From Chionis minor (taxonomy: Eukaryota; Chordata; Aves; Charadriiformes; Chionididae), in NCBI GenBank assembly GCA_013398295.1, contig VZSF01011224.1, forward strand, positions 24,661 to 88,660: a DNA stretch of 64,000 bases, read 5' to 3'. Shown here piece by piece: positions 37,701-49,700 of the stretch (its first letter is position 1; each line of letters begins with the position of its first letter). The translations under genes and the position numbers were made by a program. The notes under the pieces are model-generated. The model saw nothing but the letters and a program-made list of their open reading frames with translations, was not told the DNA's origin and did no database searches.

Positions 37701-40700
37701 CCAAAACCCCCCCTAACCCATGTCCCTCAGCACCACGTCTGCCCGCCTTTTAAATCCCTCCAGGGACAGCGATTCCACCACCTCCCTGGGCAGCCTGTGC
37801 CAATGCTTGAGAACCCTTTCCGTAAAGAAGTTTTTCCTCATATCCCACCTAAACCTCCCCTGGCACAACTTGAGGCCATTTCCTCTTGTCCTGTGGTTTG
37901 TTCCTTGGGAGAAGAGATTGACCCCACCCGGCTAGAACCTCCTTTCAGGGAGTTGTAGAGAGGGAGAAGGTCTCCCCTCAACCTTCTCTTCTCCAGCCTC
38001 AACAATCCCAACTCCCTCAGCCGCTCCTCATGGGACTTGTTCTCCAACAAGTCTCTCTGTGTTTCATTTTTTCAGTGCCCAGGACAGCAGCACTTACTGC
38101 CTCTGTGTACAATAAATGAATTTTCCCCAAGAAAAGCAGACGTGCCAGGGTTACGTGGGTCAGCACCGTGGCCCTGCCCCCTTGCTTTGTTGTTTCATTG
38201 GTGTGACTCCGTCAGGCTATATCGGTGGAGAATGTCGGACGGGATCCATCCCGCATTCTTGGTGCATCACCCTCCCAATTCCGGTCAGCATCGAGCCATT
38301 CCTCCTACCCAAACTGTTTGGCGGCTTGCAAAATGACCAGGGCAGCGTCACCATTTCCAGATGTAGACCACAAACAGGATTTTAATAAGAGAGAAGCAAA
38401 AAAAAAGGCTAAATACACATTTCCCAGTGGCCTCGGCCTCGGAGTCTGCTCCCACATTGTATAGCTCTGGTGTGATGGGTGGATATGGGGCTGGCCGAAG
38501 TGCTGCGGCGCAAAAGGTGACCAGAGCCAAATTAATTCTGTGGATGAGATTGAACCCAAAGTACTTTTGGGTTCTGCCTTTGTTGTTCTCGCTGCTGTTG
38601 GCAGAAGAAGGCTCCAGGGTACATCCTGACTCATCCCACTGTGCAATTGTGGAAAAAGAGAGCATTTTTTTTTTTTCATTTAATTTTTTTTTGTTTTCCC
38701 TGTGCCTCAGCAGAAGTCTGAGGAGGGGAGGGGTTCACCAGGCAGATCATTAAACTGTCACCCACGCGTGGGTCTCCGAGTCGCAGGTGTGCTGGCTGCC
38801 ACATGGAGAGGCTCCGGGTGGCAGTAGGAAGAGGTTTTTAAGCAAAAGGATCCCACCTACCCTTAATAAACCAATTGCATTTTCCTGCCTTCCAGTGTCA
38901 GCCCCTTGCTTTGAACGAAAAGGAGCAGGCTTGATGCTGGGTAAGAGATTTCCTTTCCAGGGGACAAGAAAAAAAAATAAACAGGGTTCATGGGGAAGGC
39001 AGCACATGCCCAGGAGGCTGCTGGTCGGAGCAGTTCTGGCAGTTCTGCCACTGTCTAATTTTGGGCAGTTTCACAGAATCAGAGATTTGTGTCATCTCTG
39101 GGCGCAGACGAAGCAGCGGAGCCAGCAGCCGGGACGTCGTCCCCGTGATCTGCTCTCTGCTGATTCCAGCGCTCCGAGACGGGTACGGGCTCCGCGGGTC
39201 CCTCGTCACTTGCGCTAAGGGTAGTGTTGCGGGGACGAAGAATCAACAGTCGCTGTCAGAAATGGTAGGAAACCAGTTGCTTTTCTACCTTGGTCACCCG
39301 GGGGGTTCGCCTGGCCCCTAGCAGCCTGCCGCCGTGCCAACGAGGGGAACTCCAACCTGTACCTGGTGTTGGCCAACCTCTTCCAGCCCGTGGAAAGGGC
39401 TGGTGGGAGGAGGGTATTGGTGGTGGGTGCTGCTTTCTTGGAAACTTCTTCCTTTTGCCTTTGGTCGCCACCACCGTGGTGCTGCTCCTGGCTGCTGCCT
39501 GGAAGGAAGCACCCTTGCGGCTCAGACGGGAGAATCTCTGCCCACCTTTTCCTTGTGCCAAGCCTGCAGAGAGCACGTTGATAGCGAAGGTCGGAAGTGT
39601 TTTTATTCTCAACTTCCCATCTCTGAAAGCTTCCTAGAAATGGCTGGAGACCAGAGGTTCTACATCTGCTGCTTGTAGGGGTCTCCTGTCGAAACTCCGG
39701 TGTGTTTCCATCAGCGATTATTCATGGATTATGTGGGCTCCAAGAAAGACTCTAGTTGTTCTTCCGTGATGAAGATCACCTGCTGGAACCTCAGATTCAT
39801 CTCCTCAACTTCTTTTCTAGCCAGCTTTGGGCTTAGTTTGGAAATGGGAGCCAAGAGCTTTGCAGGCAGTGTTATTGCCTTCTCGAGCGTGTTTGTGCGT
39901 CTCCTCTTGCTGTGTCTCTTTTTGGTAGAAATGACAATCGTCTGCTGCCACTTTTCCAGGGAGGGACCAAATTATCCAAAGTTTGGCTTCCAGCCCCTTG
40001 AGACCATTCTCTGCAGCACGAAATGATGTTCTCTCTCTTGTTGCCATGGGTGGTGTTGGAGTCTGTAACCCACAGCTGCCCCAGAGTTGTTCTACTGACT
40101 TCTCGCGCGTCCCCGTGGTGTTACGTTCCCTTGTCCCAGCAAACGTGTGGATGTCCCACTTAAATGTCAGGGCTTGACTGGGAGCAGATTCCAGCGTACA
40201 GACCCAACCGAAAGGTCACAATTTGCAAATTCCTACAGCTGAAGTTTGTAAATTATGTAACAAGGGAAACTTGGCTTTTTCTGTGCTTCTTGCATGCTTG
40301 AATCCCAGAGACTACTGGAAAGAATTTAACGGTAAAATTATTAATAATAATCTCACAGCTTCTTGTTTTATTTTTACAAGAAATCACTCGAATTTTTCAG
40401 GATTACCATGTTTTGAATGCTAGAGCCCAGTGCGGTGTCTGCGATGTATTAATAAATTGTTATTGGATATTTCTTCACCACATAGTTGCATGGGCAGAAG
40501 GTAAGAACTCCTATTTTATTTTTTTTTTTCCTCTTTTATTTTTCTTCCCCAAGGCATGGGTCCAATTCACCTCAACGAAATTGACTGTACGGGCTTTGAA
40601 AAATCAGTCACGGACTGCAAGTTCAACATGGAGTCACAGGGCTGTAACCATGAAGAAGACGCTGCTGTGAGATGCAACGTGCCAGCCATGGGTTTCCAGA

Positions 40701-43700
40701 ACCAGGTGAGAAGCCGAGCGATCCGGATGCGAGCGAGTGCGGCGAGGTGTTTTCCTCCTGGAGGAAATCAGCTGCCCTCCCTTGTGCTGCAGGGCAGGAA
40801 TCGTTTCACCGAAGCGGTGCCTATTCAATTTAGATTTTAAGGGCTGCGTTGTATTAGATAGGAGGGCAAATAAGGGTGATGCTCCCTTTTTGTACTGAGC
40901 TTTGAGCTCCTCCACCCGTTTATAAGCCCCTGCCGTGCTTGAAGTGCCACTTCAGCTGCACCCCGTGTGGTCCCATGGCCCTGCAAAGCTGGTGGATGTC
41001 CCTGCTGCGATGGGATCGTGGTTGGCTCTCGTGACAGGGGTACTCGGGTGGCTGCTGGCGTGTCATCTTTGCCACGGGGAGCTTAAAAACTTCAACTGGG
41101 TTCCTCTGAGTCAGTGCTCCCGCCGAAGGTCCGAAGGGAGTGGAGAAGGGAAGCTTTCCCAGGGAGGGATTACTCTCTTGGAGCTGGTACAGGCCACTTT
41201 CAGATATTGAGCTCAGCTCCACGGTGGGAGACGGAGAACCAGACTGGATCAACTGGTCTGCTAGAAGCAGAACTGAGGTTTCTGCTCTTTAACCACAAGC
41301 CTTGAGAAGACCCTGAGTGTCGCTTGCCCAACTGTTGCATTTTCCCTTTGAAGTTTGCCGTGATGATTATTGACAGAGGAGTTTTTATGCCCCTGCAGCT
41401 GCGTCTGAGCGGCGGCCGCAACCCTTACGAGGGCCGGGTGGAGGTCCTGGCGGAGCGCAACGGCACCTTGAAGTGGGGCACCGTCTGCAGCGAGAACTGG
41501 AGCACCGTGGAGGCCATGGTGGTGTGTCGGCAGCTGGGACTGGGCTTCGCCAGCCATGCCTTCCAGGTGGGTCCCCAGGCCCTCCTGTCCCTGTTTCGGA
41601 TGTTGCGGCGTGCGTGTGGGTTGGGTGGGGACTGCTGGAGGAGGAGGAAGGCTTATTTAAAAAAAAAAAAAAATTAAAAGAAATCCACAAACAAGCAAAC
41701 AAAATCAAAAAAACCCCACCACCGAACTATAAATCACAGCGTTCAGCTTCAAAGCATTAGCTGGAGGAGAGCTGGAGGTTAAACCTCGTTGCACAACAGC
41801 CGCTGGGGGAAATTTGGAGTGGAAGGAAGGAGCTCTTGCAGCTCTGGGCAAAGCTGCTGTTTTCCTACTGCTGAGGGCTCGGATTTCCTGGGAAGCCTGA
41901 CTCCCTCAGCCCTGGTCGAGCTGGTGTTTACACGCAGCTTCTTGTCCCTGCCGGAGTCAGGGGGGAGTTGAACTCCTCAGGCTGACTGAAGTGGGGAAGC
42001 CAAGTTGAACCCGGTGTCAAATCACTTGAAAACAATTTGATTTTCCTCCTGTAGTTACTTCTCAGCGCAACGTGTTCACTAGCGCGCGGTGGAGCTACGC
42101 GTGTTTCTTGCTCCTCTTGTGACAGATGCCCTAAACCCTCCCTGCTTGCACACGACTACGAATGGCACTTAAAAAAGGGATAAAAGCTACCAACTGACAC
42201 GCTTGGGATGACAACAAAGGAATAAAATGTTCTTTCCCAGCAAAGCTCTTTGGCGCAGTGAATGGCAGCCTGCTGTGCTGGCTGGAGGAAAGCAAGAGGC
42301 AGCCCTAAGAGCTGGAAGGAGGGAGGGCAACAGCTTCCCACCCACTTCCCAGATGGATAAATGGCATCAGGTGTAAGTAACTGGTGTAGGCCAATAACCC
42401 TGGTGCAGGATACGCTTCCGTATTGAGACAGCCCTCGAGGATCACAGGGTGAGAGAGGAGCAGGCGGATCTAGGGGTAAGGGTAGACTTCAAAAGGAAAT
42501 ACATAACCCCTGGGCATTCATTGGGCTTCACAGAAAGTGGGAATTGGGGCTCCTAAAATAAACTGGTTTCTCCCTAGGGCAAAGCAATCCCCTGCCAGAG
42601 CTCGCTGTCTTGCCGTGCCCTGGCAGTGCAGCCCCTTTGAGGCATTTCGACAGAATCCGCAATCGCCAGCGGCTTTGGGGAAACTTGGGTTCAAACGGCC
42701 ACGGAATAAATAAACCTCGTGTGTGTTTATATAGATGGAAACCCGCCCACGGAAAACAGCCTTCGATCCGTTCTGGAAGGAAAACTCTTTTCCCCAAACA
42801 ACTTGTGGAAATCGAAAACTCTTTTCCCCAAACAACTCCCAGAAATCATAGAATCACAGAATCACTTGGGTTGGAAGAGACCTTGAAGATCATCGAGTCC
42901 AACCATAAACCTACGCCAAAATCGAACACTCTCTTCCCCAAACAACTCCCAGAAATCAAAAACTTGGGCAAACAAGGAAAATGTGGTTGCAGAGAGTGGA
43001 GCTGTCCCCATTCTCCAAGCTGGGGGTCCGGTGGGCTCTGCTGTCTTCTCGTGCCGTGTCTGGTTTGCTCGGCGCTCAGATGCTGCTGGGCTGCAGCGAC
43101 AAACCCAGTGAGAATTAACATCTCTGCCCTCTGCCTGCTTGGTTTTGTGCAGGGAGGAACAATAAGGCCCTGAAACGACTAACGGCCTCAGTGTCCTGGG
43201 GCTGGTTGGTGCCTGTTGGGAGAGCAGGAGGGATGGTGGGCACCAGCACACACTTAAATCCCTGCCTGGAGAGCGCCGTCCTGTGATGAGCTTGTCTTTA
43301 AGGAGCCACCATGCCGGAGGTTGTCCGCCCATCCGGGAGGACACATTAAGCTCGCGGGGAGGCACTTTCCAACCCATTTAACTCTTATCCAGAGAGGGGG
43401 ATGTGCAGGTCCCCGCGGGACACAGCGGGGTGGGATACCTAGGAGGTAGAAGCTTGGAGCTGCCCGTGCTGCCCTTGTAGCAATTCCCCCTGCGCAAGCT
43501 GGGTCCTCCAGCTGATTTACCTGCGTGGCCGCCAAGAGCTGAGGGTAGCCACGTCCCTTGAACACTGGCCTTTCCAGCTGCCTGGCTCTGTTGACATAGC
43601 CCTGAGAGTCCAGCAAGAAACAAGACATTTTTTCCTTTAGCTGAGACTCCTGGTATGTAGAACAGAAAAGGCCCTTATGCCTCTCCCGGCTGCACCAGCT

Positions 43701-46700
43701 ACACGAGCATAAAGCTACACTGTGTAGAACAGGGCGGCCCTGTGTGCGGGTGTGCAAAGAGTGTTGCTAACAGGGTTAACAAACAGCCCGTTGCAATGGA
43801 AGCGATGGTACAGATGGGTTTTCTTTTCCTGGAAACGTGCTCCCGGTTTTGACGCTAACAGATTGGATTTTTAGGTTGGTGGGGTTTGATTTTTGATTTT
43901 TTTTTTTCCCTTCTTTCTTCTCTCCCCTTCTCCCAAGCTTTGCCGTCGCAGCTTCGTCGGGGTTCAGTGCGCTGGGTTTTGAGAGTGGTGTTATGTTGGG
44001 GGTTAATTTTCTGGCATTCCCATAAGTTTTGTAAAACTGGGTGCTGAACAGGGTCTGAACACTCCCCCTGGGAACCCAGAGGTGCTGACCCCCCGGGGTT
44101 AGCGGACCCCATTAGTCCTGGTGCTCCTCAAATGCCTTGTTTCCATTGGCATTCCCAGGGTGGCTGTTAATTCTGCCTCCCCTCCTTGTGCAAGCGGCCA
44201 CTCTGGCATTACTCACGGCCCTACCGAGTGCACAAATGTCACAAGACAGATGTGGTTTAATTGCCGGGCATCTCTCCCAAAGGCACAGCCTGGATGACTT
44301 AAACCAGCCCGAGGATGAATTCATCAGCTGGATGGGCAGAGCAGGGTGGAAAAGGGAGCTTACAGCTGGGTTTAAACCAGCAGGAATTTAAGCCAACTCA
44401 GAAACAAGGACAGAGGTTTGCTTAACGCTGGTCAGATGTTCAGGGCAGGGAACATGGTCAGTCTGGGTTTTAATCCCATTCTCAGCCTCCTACTTAAATG
44501 GATTTGGGATCATTCCCCCAAGTTACTTTTCTCCTCTACTTCAGCATCCTTTGGCAAGATGTGTCTCCTTGATGGCGCGGGCTCTTGCGTTGATCTTCCC
44601 TGGGGGGAGAACGCAAGTCGCAGGAGGATGAATATTCCCCCAGCAGTCCACTAAACACTTGAAGAGTGTGTGAAATGCCTTTTTCTACCCAGGAAACCTG
44701 GTACTGGCACGGGGACATCAGCGCTGACAACGTGGTCATGAGCGGCGTCAAGTGTTCGGGCACGGAGATGTCCCTGGCCCACTGTCGCCATGATGGAGCC
44801 GACGTCTCCTGTCCCAGAGGAGGTGGTCGTTTTGGCGCTGGCGTGTCCTGCTCGGAGAGTGAGTAACTTGGGTTTCATTTAATTTTCGTCAGAATTTGTC
44901 CTGAGATACATAGGAGGAATGCGCTGGCCTATGCGTATGTCACAACAGCGGCAAATCGCTGCCGATGGGGCTGAGAAATACGTTGCAAGGAAGCGGCTGG
45001 CCTCCATCTCCGGCAGACACGTGTGGGGTTTTTTTTTTTGTTTTTTTTTTACTAGCCCACCAGTTAATTTCAAACCTTCCCGCTAGCCGCCCCGGACCTG
45101 GTGCTCAACGCCGAGCTGGTGGAGCAGACGGCTTACCTGGAGGACCGCCCCATGTTCATGCTGCAGTGCGCGCTGGAGGAGAACTGCCTGGCCAGCTCGG
45201 CCGTCAACACCTCCGTCACCTCGGGCTACCGCCGCCTGCTGCGCTTCTCCTCCCAGATCCACAACAACGGCCAGTCCGACTTCCGCCCTAAGAACGGCCG
45301 CCACGCCTGGGTCTGGCACGACTGTCACCGGTGAGTGCCACCAAGACGCTTTTACGGGGTCGGTGCCTCCTCCTGTCCCTTTCCGCTGCCCGAGGGGGCT
45401 GCTTGGCTGTGGGAACACAGGGCTGAAATGCCGGAGCCGCCGCTGTAGAGCTGGCATGTGTGTTGGGGAAGCCACAAGCTGGGGGAAAGTGGGGAAACCA
45501 GTTTCTTACAGTAGGAATTTTATAGTTAAGAACTGGGATGTGGACAAGACAGGCGTGGAGCTCTCTGTGGGAGAGGTGCGTGTGCCATGTCAGTATGTGC
45601 CATGTCAGTATGTACATGTCCATATGTACATGTCTGTGTGTGCATGTACGGACAGAAGGACGCGTGTGCCCGCGAACCCGCTGCGTGTGCGAAGACACGG
45701 TGGTCTCAGCTACTTCCCTCACCTGGGAAAGGGCTGGAGAACACGCCGCAATTCGATATTTTTCTAAACGCGTCTTGGCTCCGCTTAAAACTCTGTAGAG
45801 CTGGGAGATTGTTTTGTGCTTATTTTTGACAAACAGTAAATTCACCCCCCGTAAACGCGTCGTTTTTCAGGGGGAAGCTGCCAGTCTCAGCCAAAGTAAA
45901 GCCAGGGGGAGGAGGAAAGGGAGCTGGAACGAAGCCGCCCAGAGGCTTTGCTTCTGAAATGATGGCTTGTGACAGGGTTGATTTTTCTCTAATTTGGGGT
46001 AAAAGGGAGCTAAGGAACTCACAGCGCGCAGCTCTTGTCCCCCCACTGTAAGGCTGTTGCTTTATGACGACGTTAGAGCAGTAAATTCTCAAATTTAAGT
46101 CCTTTTTAGCCTTCCTAAACAGCGGGAGCGGGGCGAGAGGTGTCGGTGGCGCCACAGCGGTGTTGCTAGTCTGAAGGCGTGGGGCAAATGTTGGCCCCTT
46201 ACCCCGCAGCCAGGTCGGTTTGTGATGTTCAGAGGCACAAGCGGAGCTAAAACCTCGGCAGCACAGAACCGGTGGGAAATCGGTGTGTTTAGGGGACGAG
46301 GAAACCCGGAGCAGAGCCGTGTATCCTTCTGGCCCTGTTGGGAAGGGGCTGGGGGAACACGTGGGTACCGCGAGGCTCCGAGCACGTTCCAGGCTGGTTA
46401 AAAAGGGGAGAACTTGCAGCTCTTCGCAGAGACCGCGCGAGTGAGGTGAGACTGGGAGAGGATCGGGACGAGGCCAAGAGCCATCTGTGTGCTTTAAACT
46501 GGATTGTTTATAGGGAGGAGGATGAACTCAATTCCTCTTCAATCTTTCCAGTCTGTAAACACCAGAATGTAAACACCTCTTTGAATGATTCAGACATATT
46601 TCAGAAACTGAGTCAGACTTGAGAACCTCAAGCGTTGATCAGAGGCAGCCAAGTTAGGCGGCCTCAAAGTCAACAGCTCAGCCGCGGCAGAATGCCTCCT

Positions 46701-49700
46701 CTTTCCTAGCTGCCTCCCTCCATCACTGGGAGTTTCTCTTCAGTTGGCTTTTGATGTGGAAGCAGAATGAAAACGGGAAAGACCTGTAGCAGGGAGTGAA
46801 GAGTGATTCACTTCTGGCAGGTGGCAATTTATTTTTTTTTATTTATTTTTTTATTTTTGGTTAGGGGAAAGGCAGGAGGAGGTAAGAAGAAACCCACTCT
46901 CTGGAGAAAAATTTCCTGCCGTTCCCTCCCCTTGTTTTTCTGTAAATATGTGTGCAGAGTGATGCTGCAATAAGGTAGCTGGAAGTTTTTAAACCGTGAT
47001 TATTTTTACAGCTGGTAAGGAGAGGATTTCTGCACTTTTTTCTTTTTCTTTTTCTTTTTTTTCTTTAAAAAACGCCAAACAAACAAAACAACAACTCCTA
47101 AGCAATGGCTTTTGAATTAGGACGTGTCTGTGCGGTTGCCTCGCTCCTCACAGTCCAGCATCTGCCGTTCCCTTTAGTGGCCAGCCCAGGACATTGTCCC
47201 AGCGCAGCATTCCCAGAGCTGGGATAGAGGCGCAGTGACGGAGGGACCCGCTCCGCTCGCGGCACCCGCCGTTCCTCTCCTGTTCCTCTCCATGTGCTCA
47301 GTTCTGAGGCTGGGATCAAATTCAATGTGTTGCATCCGCACGACCGCGTTTACGCGCCCAGCCCTGCCCGCCCGGAGCACGCAACTGCGTTTTAATCCGG
47401 TACTTCCATCTGCTTCCTGCTTTACAAGCCCCGTGGACTCCCAACTGGACCGAAGCACAGGCTTAATTTTTTGCTGAACCAACGCTGTGGCGTAGAAAAG
47501 GTCGACGTTCCCAGGTTCAACACCATCCGAACCCTGCTGGGGTGTAATTTTACTCAGTTTGGGGTCTAGAGCGCAGATTTTGCTCTCCCTCCTAACTGCT
47601 GCTGCGCCCAGCGGTGCTGGCACGTCCCCGAGAGCAGCCCAGCCCAGGCTGAGTTGACACTAACACTTCCCCGTTGAAAATTATGAAACGTCTCATGTGT
47701 GAACCCAGCTGTCGGGTTGTTTAGATGGGAGCGGAGGGAGGGCTGAGATAAAGCTGGTTCCATCTGTTGTTAGTTTTCTGCCAATACATTTACATTCCGC
47801 TTCTGGGAAAAAAAAAAAAACCTAACTAAAATAGCCAGGTTGCTGCTCTGGGTACGTCCAACTCTGTTCGCGGCCTGTTGGTAAGGAGCAGGTGAAATAT
47901 TTCTTGTTCTGGGAAATGACAGGGCCGCTAGAAATGATGACCTGGCTACTGACAGCTTTGATTTTTTATTATTTTTTTTTTCCCCCTTCATTGCCATTAT
48001 AAAGCATGGTGTCATCCTACGAAGGCTGGGGCAAGGCTCTCCCCTGGAACAGCTTTAGCACTTTGATATATAAACAAATCCCCGGGCCAGGAGCCAGCGC
48101 TGGTGGCGGCGTGTAGGCGATGGTGCCGTGGAGGATTATGCCCAGGGGAATATTTCCTGGCTGCCGTTTCTCTCGCTCTTCCTCCCGTAGCACCACAGCA
48201 CTTCACGTGGTGTCATGCGTTTACTCCCGTGGACACCGGGATGGGCTGGGAGGTGAAATGCCTGGCCCGAGGGATGCAACAGCGCAGAGAGTCAAGTCCG
48301 GGCTACTCGTATGCGAGTCCTCGAGCCCTAGCCACGGGGCCACCTCTGCGGGGCAGACTGTGCAGCCCTTTGGACCTGGTGATTAAAGGGGTGTCCGTTT
48401 TCCCTAAAGATCATTCCCCCTGTCCGTGCATGTCCCCCTTGCAGGCATTACCACAGCATGGAGGTTTTTACCCACTACGATCTGTTGAACCTCAACGGAA
48501 CCAAGGTGGCCGAAGGACACAAAGCCAGCTTCTGCCTGGAAGACACGGAATGCGAAGCAGGTAGGTTTGCCGGAGTCCTTTGTGCTGGGAATTTATTGCT
48601 CTCCAAGTCCGGAACGGGGCCTGACAGGAGCCAGAAACAGTCCTGAGCCTACGTGAGCCTGGAGTGGTCTCTACAGGTGCAAGAGAATCCCCAAAAAGCA
48701 CCGTGTGCTGAGGTTCTCAGACCTCGGCTCCTCACGTCCTTACTCTGGGCTGCTCAGAAAACCAAACTCTGCATTTTCCGATTCCTGTAAAGTGAGAAAT
48801 TCCAAAACGTGCCTGTAGGCGACGAGGTATGGAGGATGGCCGAGCTCCCGCTGCGCAGTTAAGCAGTTACGTGTGTTTCGCTACACGACATTGAGCAAGA
48901 CCCTGTTGCGTTAAATCTCACCCAAAAACACCGTGCCTGTGGCTCGCTGCTCTCTGTGGCGGCTGGAGAACCACTCGCCCTTCCTCCAGCGTGTCCGGGG
49001 GTGGGAAATTCCCAGCCCGACTTCGCTGTGAAATCCGACATTTTGTGCCTCTCTCTCTCCTCGTTTAGACGTGCAAAAACAGTACGAATGCGCCAATTTT
49101 GGGGAACAAGGGATCACGGTGGGATGCTGGGACGTGTACCGCCACGACATCGACTGCCAGTGGATCGATATTACGGATGTCCCGCCCGGCGATTACCTCT
49201 NTATATATGTATAAAAAAAATAAATGTATAAAAAAGTACAGCATCCCGCTGTTGCCTTGTACTAAGCTTTTGAGCTGTTTGTAAGCAACGCTCCCTTCAC
49301 TTGGGGATTAAATAGCGCTATTCTTGCGGTGTTTGCATGTTCAGACTGTGCCGACGGTCTGTTTTGTGCAAGTGGGTGGAGTGGGGGGGAATTCTTTGGT
49401 TCTAAAAACAGCCGGTTTAAAGTGGAGAGGAGTGAAGGGAAAAGGAATTATTTTTGTCTGCGCTGCTGCGGCGTGAAATGTAGAGAAGGTGTTTGGGGGG
49501 GGTATATCTTGGTGCACGGGGGAAGGTGTGATCTTGATCTGGCTTTATTCAAGTTTCTGCCTCCTTGCAAAATGAGTTAGGGGTTTTTTTTCTCTTTATG
49601 GAGGAAAAAAAAAAAGCATTATGGTGTAATGAACAAGCTGATTCTGTCTCAGTCCGACAAGCGCGTGTCACATCCAGTCCCCCTTTAAATAACTTCCTGC

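Larger units (their letters stand above)
35984..40553 (+). other. LOXL2: LOXL2 intron 6
   Basis: GT-AG intron of 4.6 kb. It carries a MIR remnant (37349-37460), a CR1 fragment (37641-38045) and a T-rich tract before the acceptor. The acceptor is CTTCCCCAAG, again an AAG. Confidence 0.85.
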
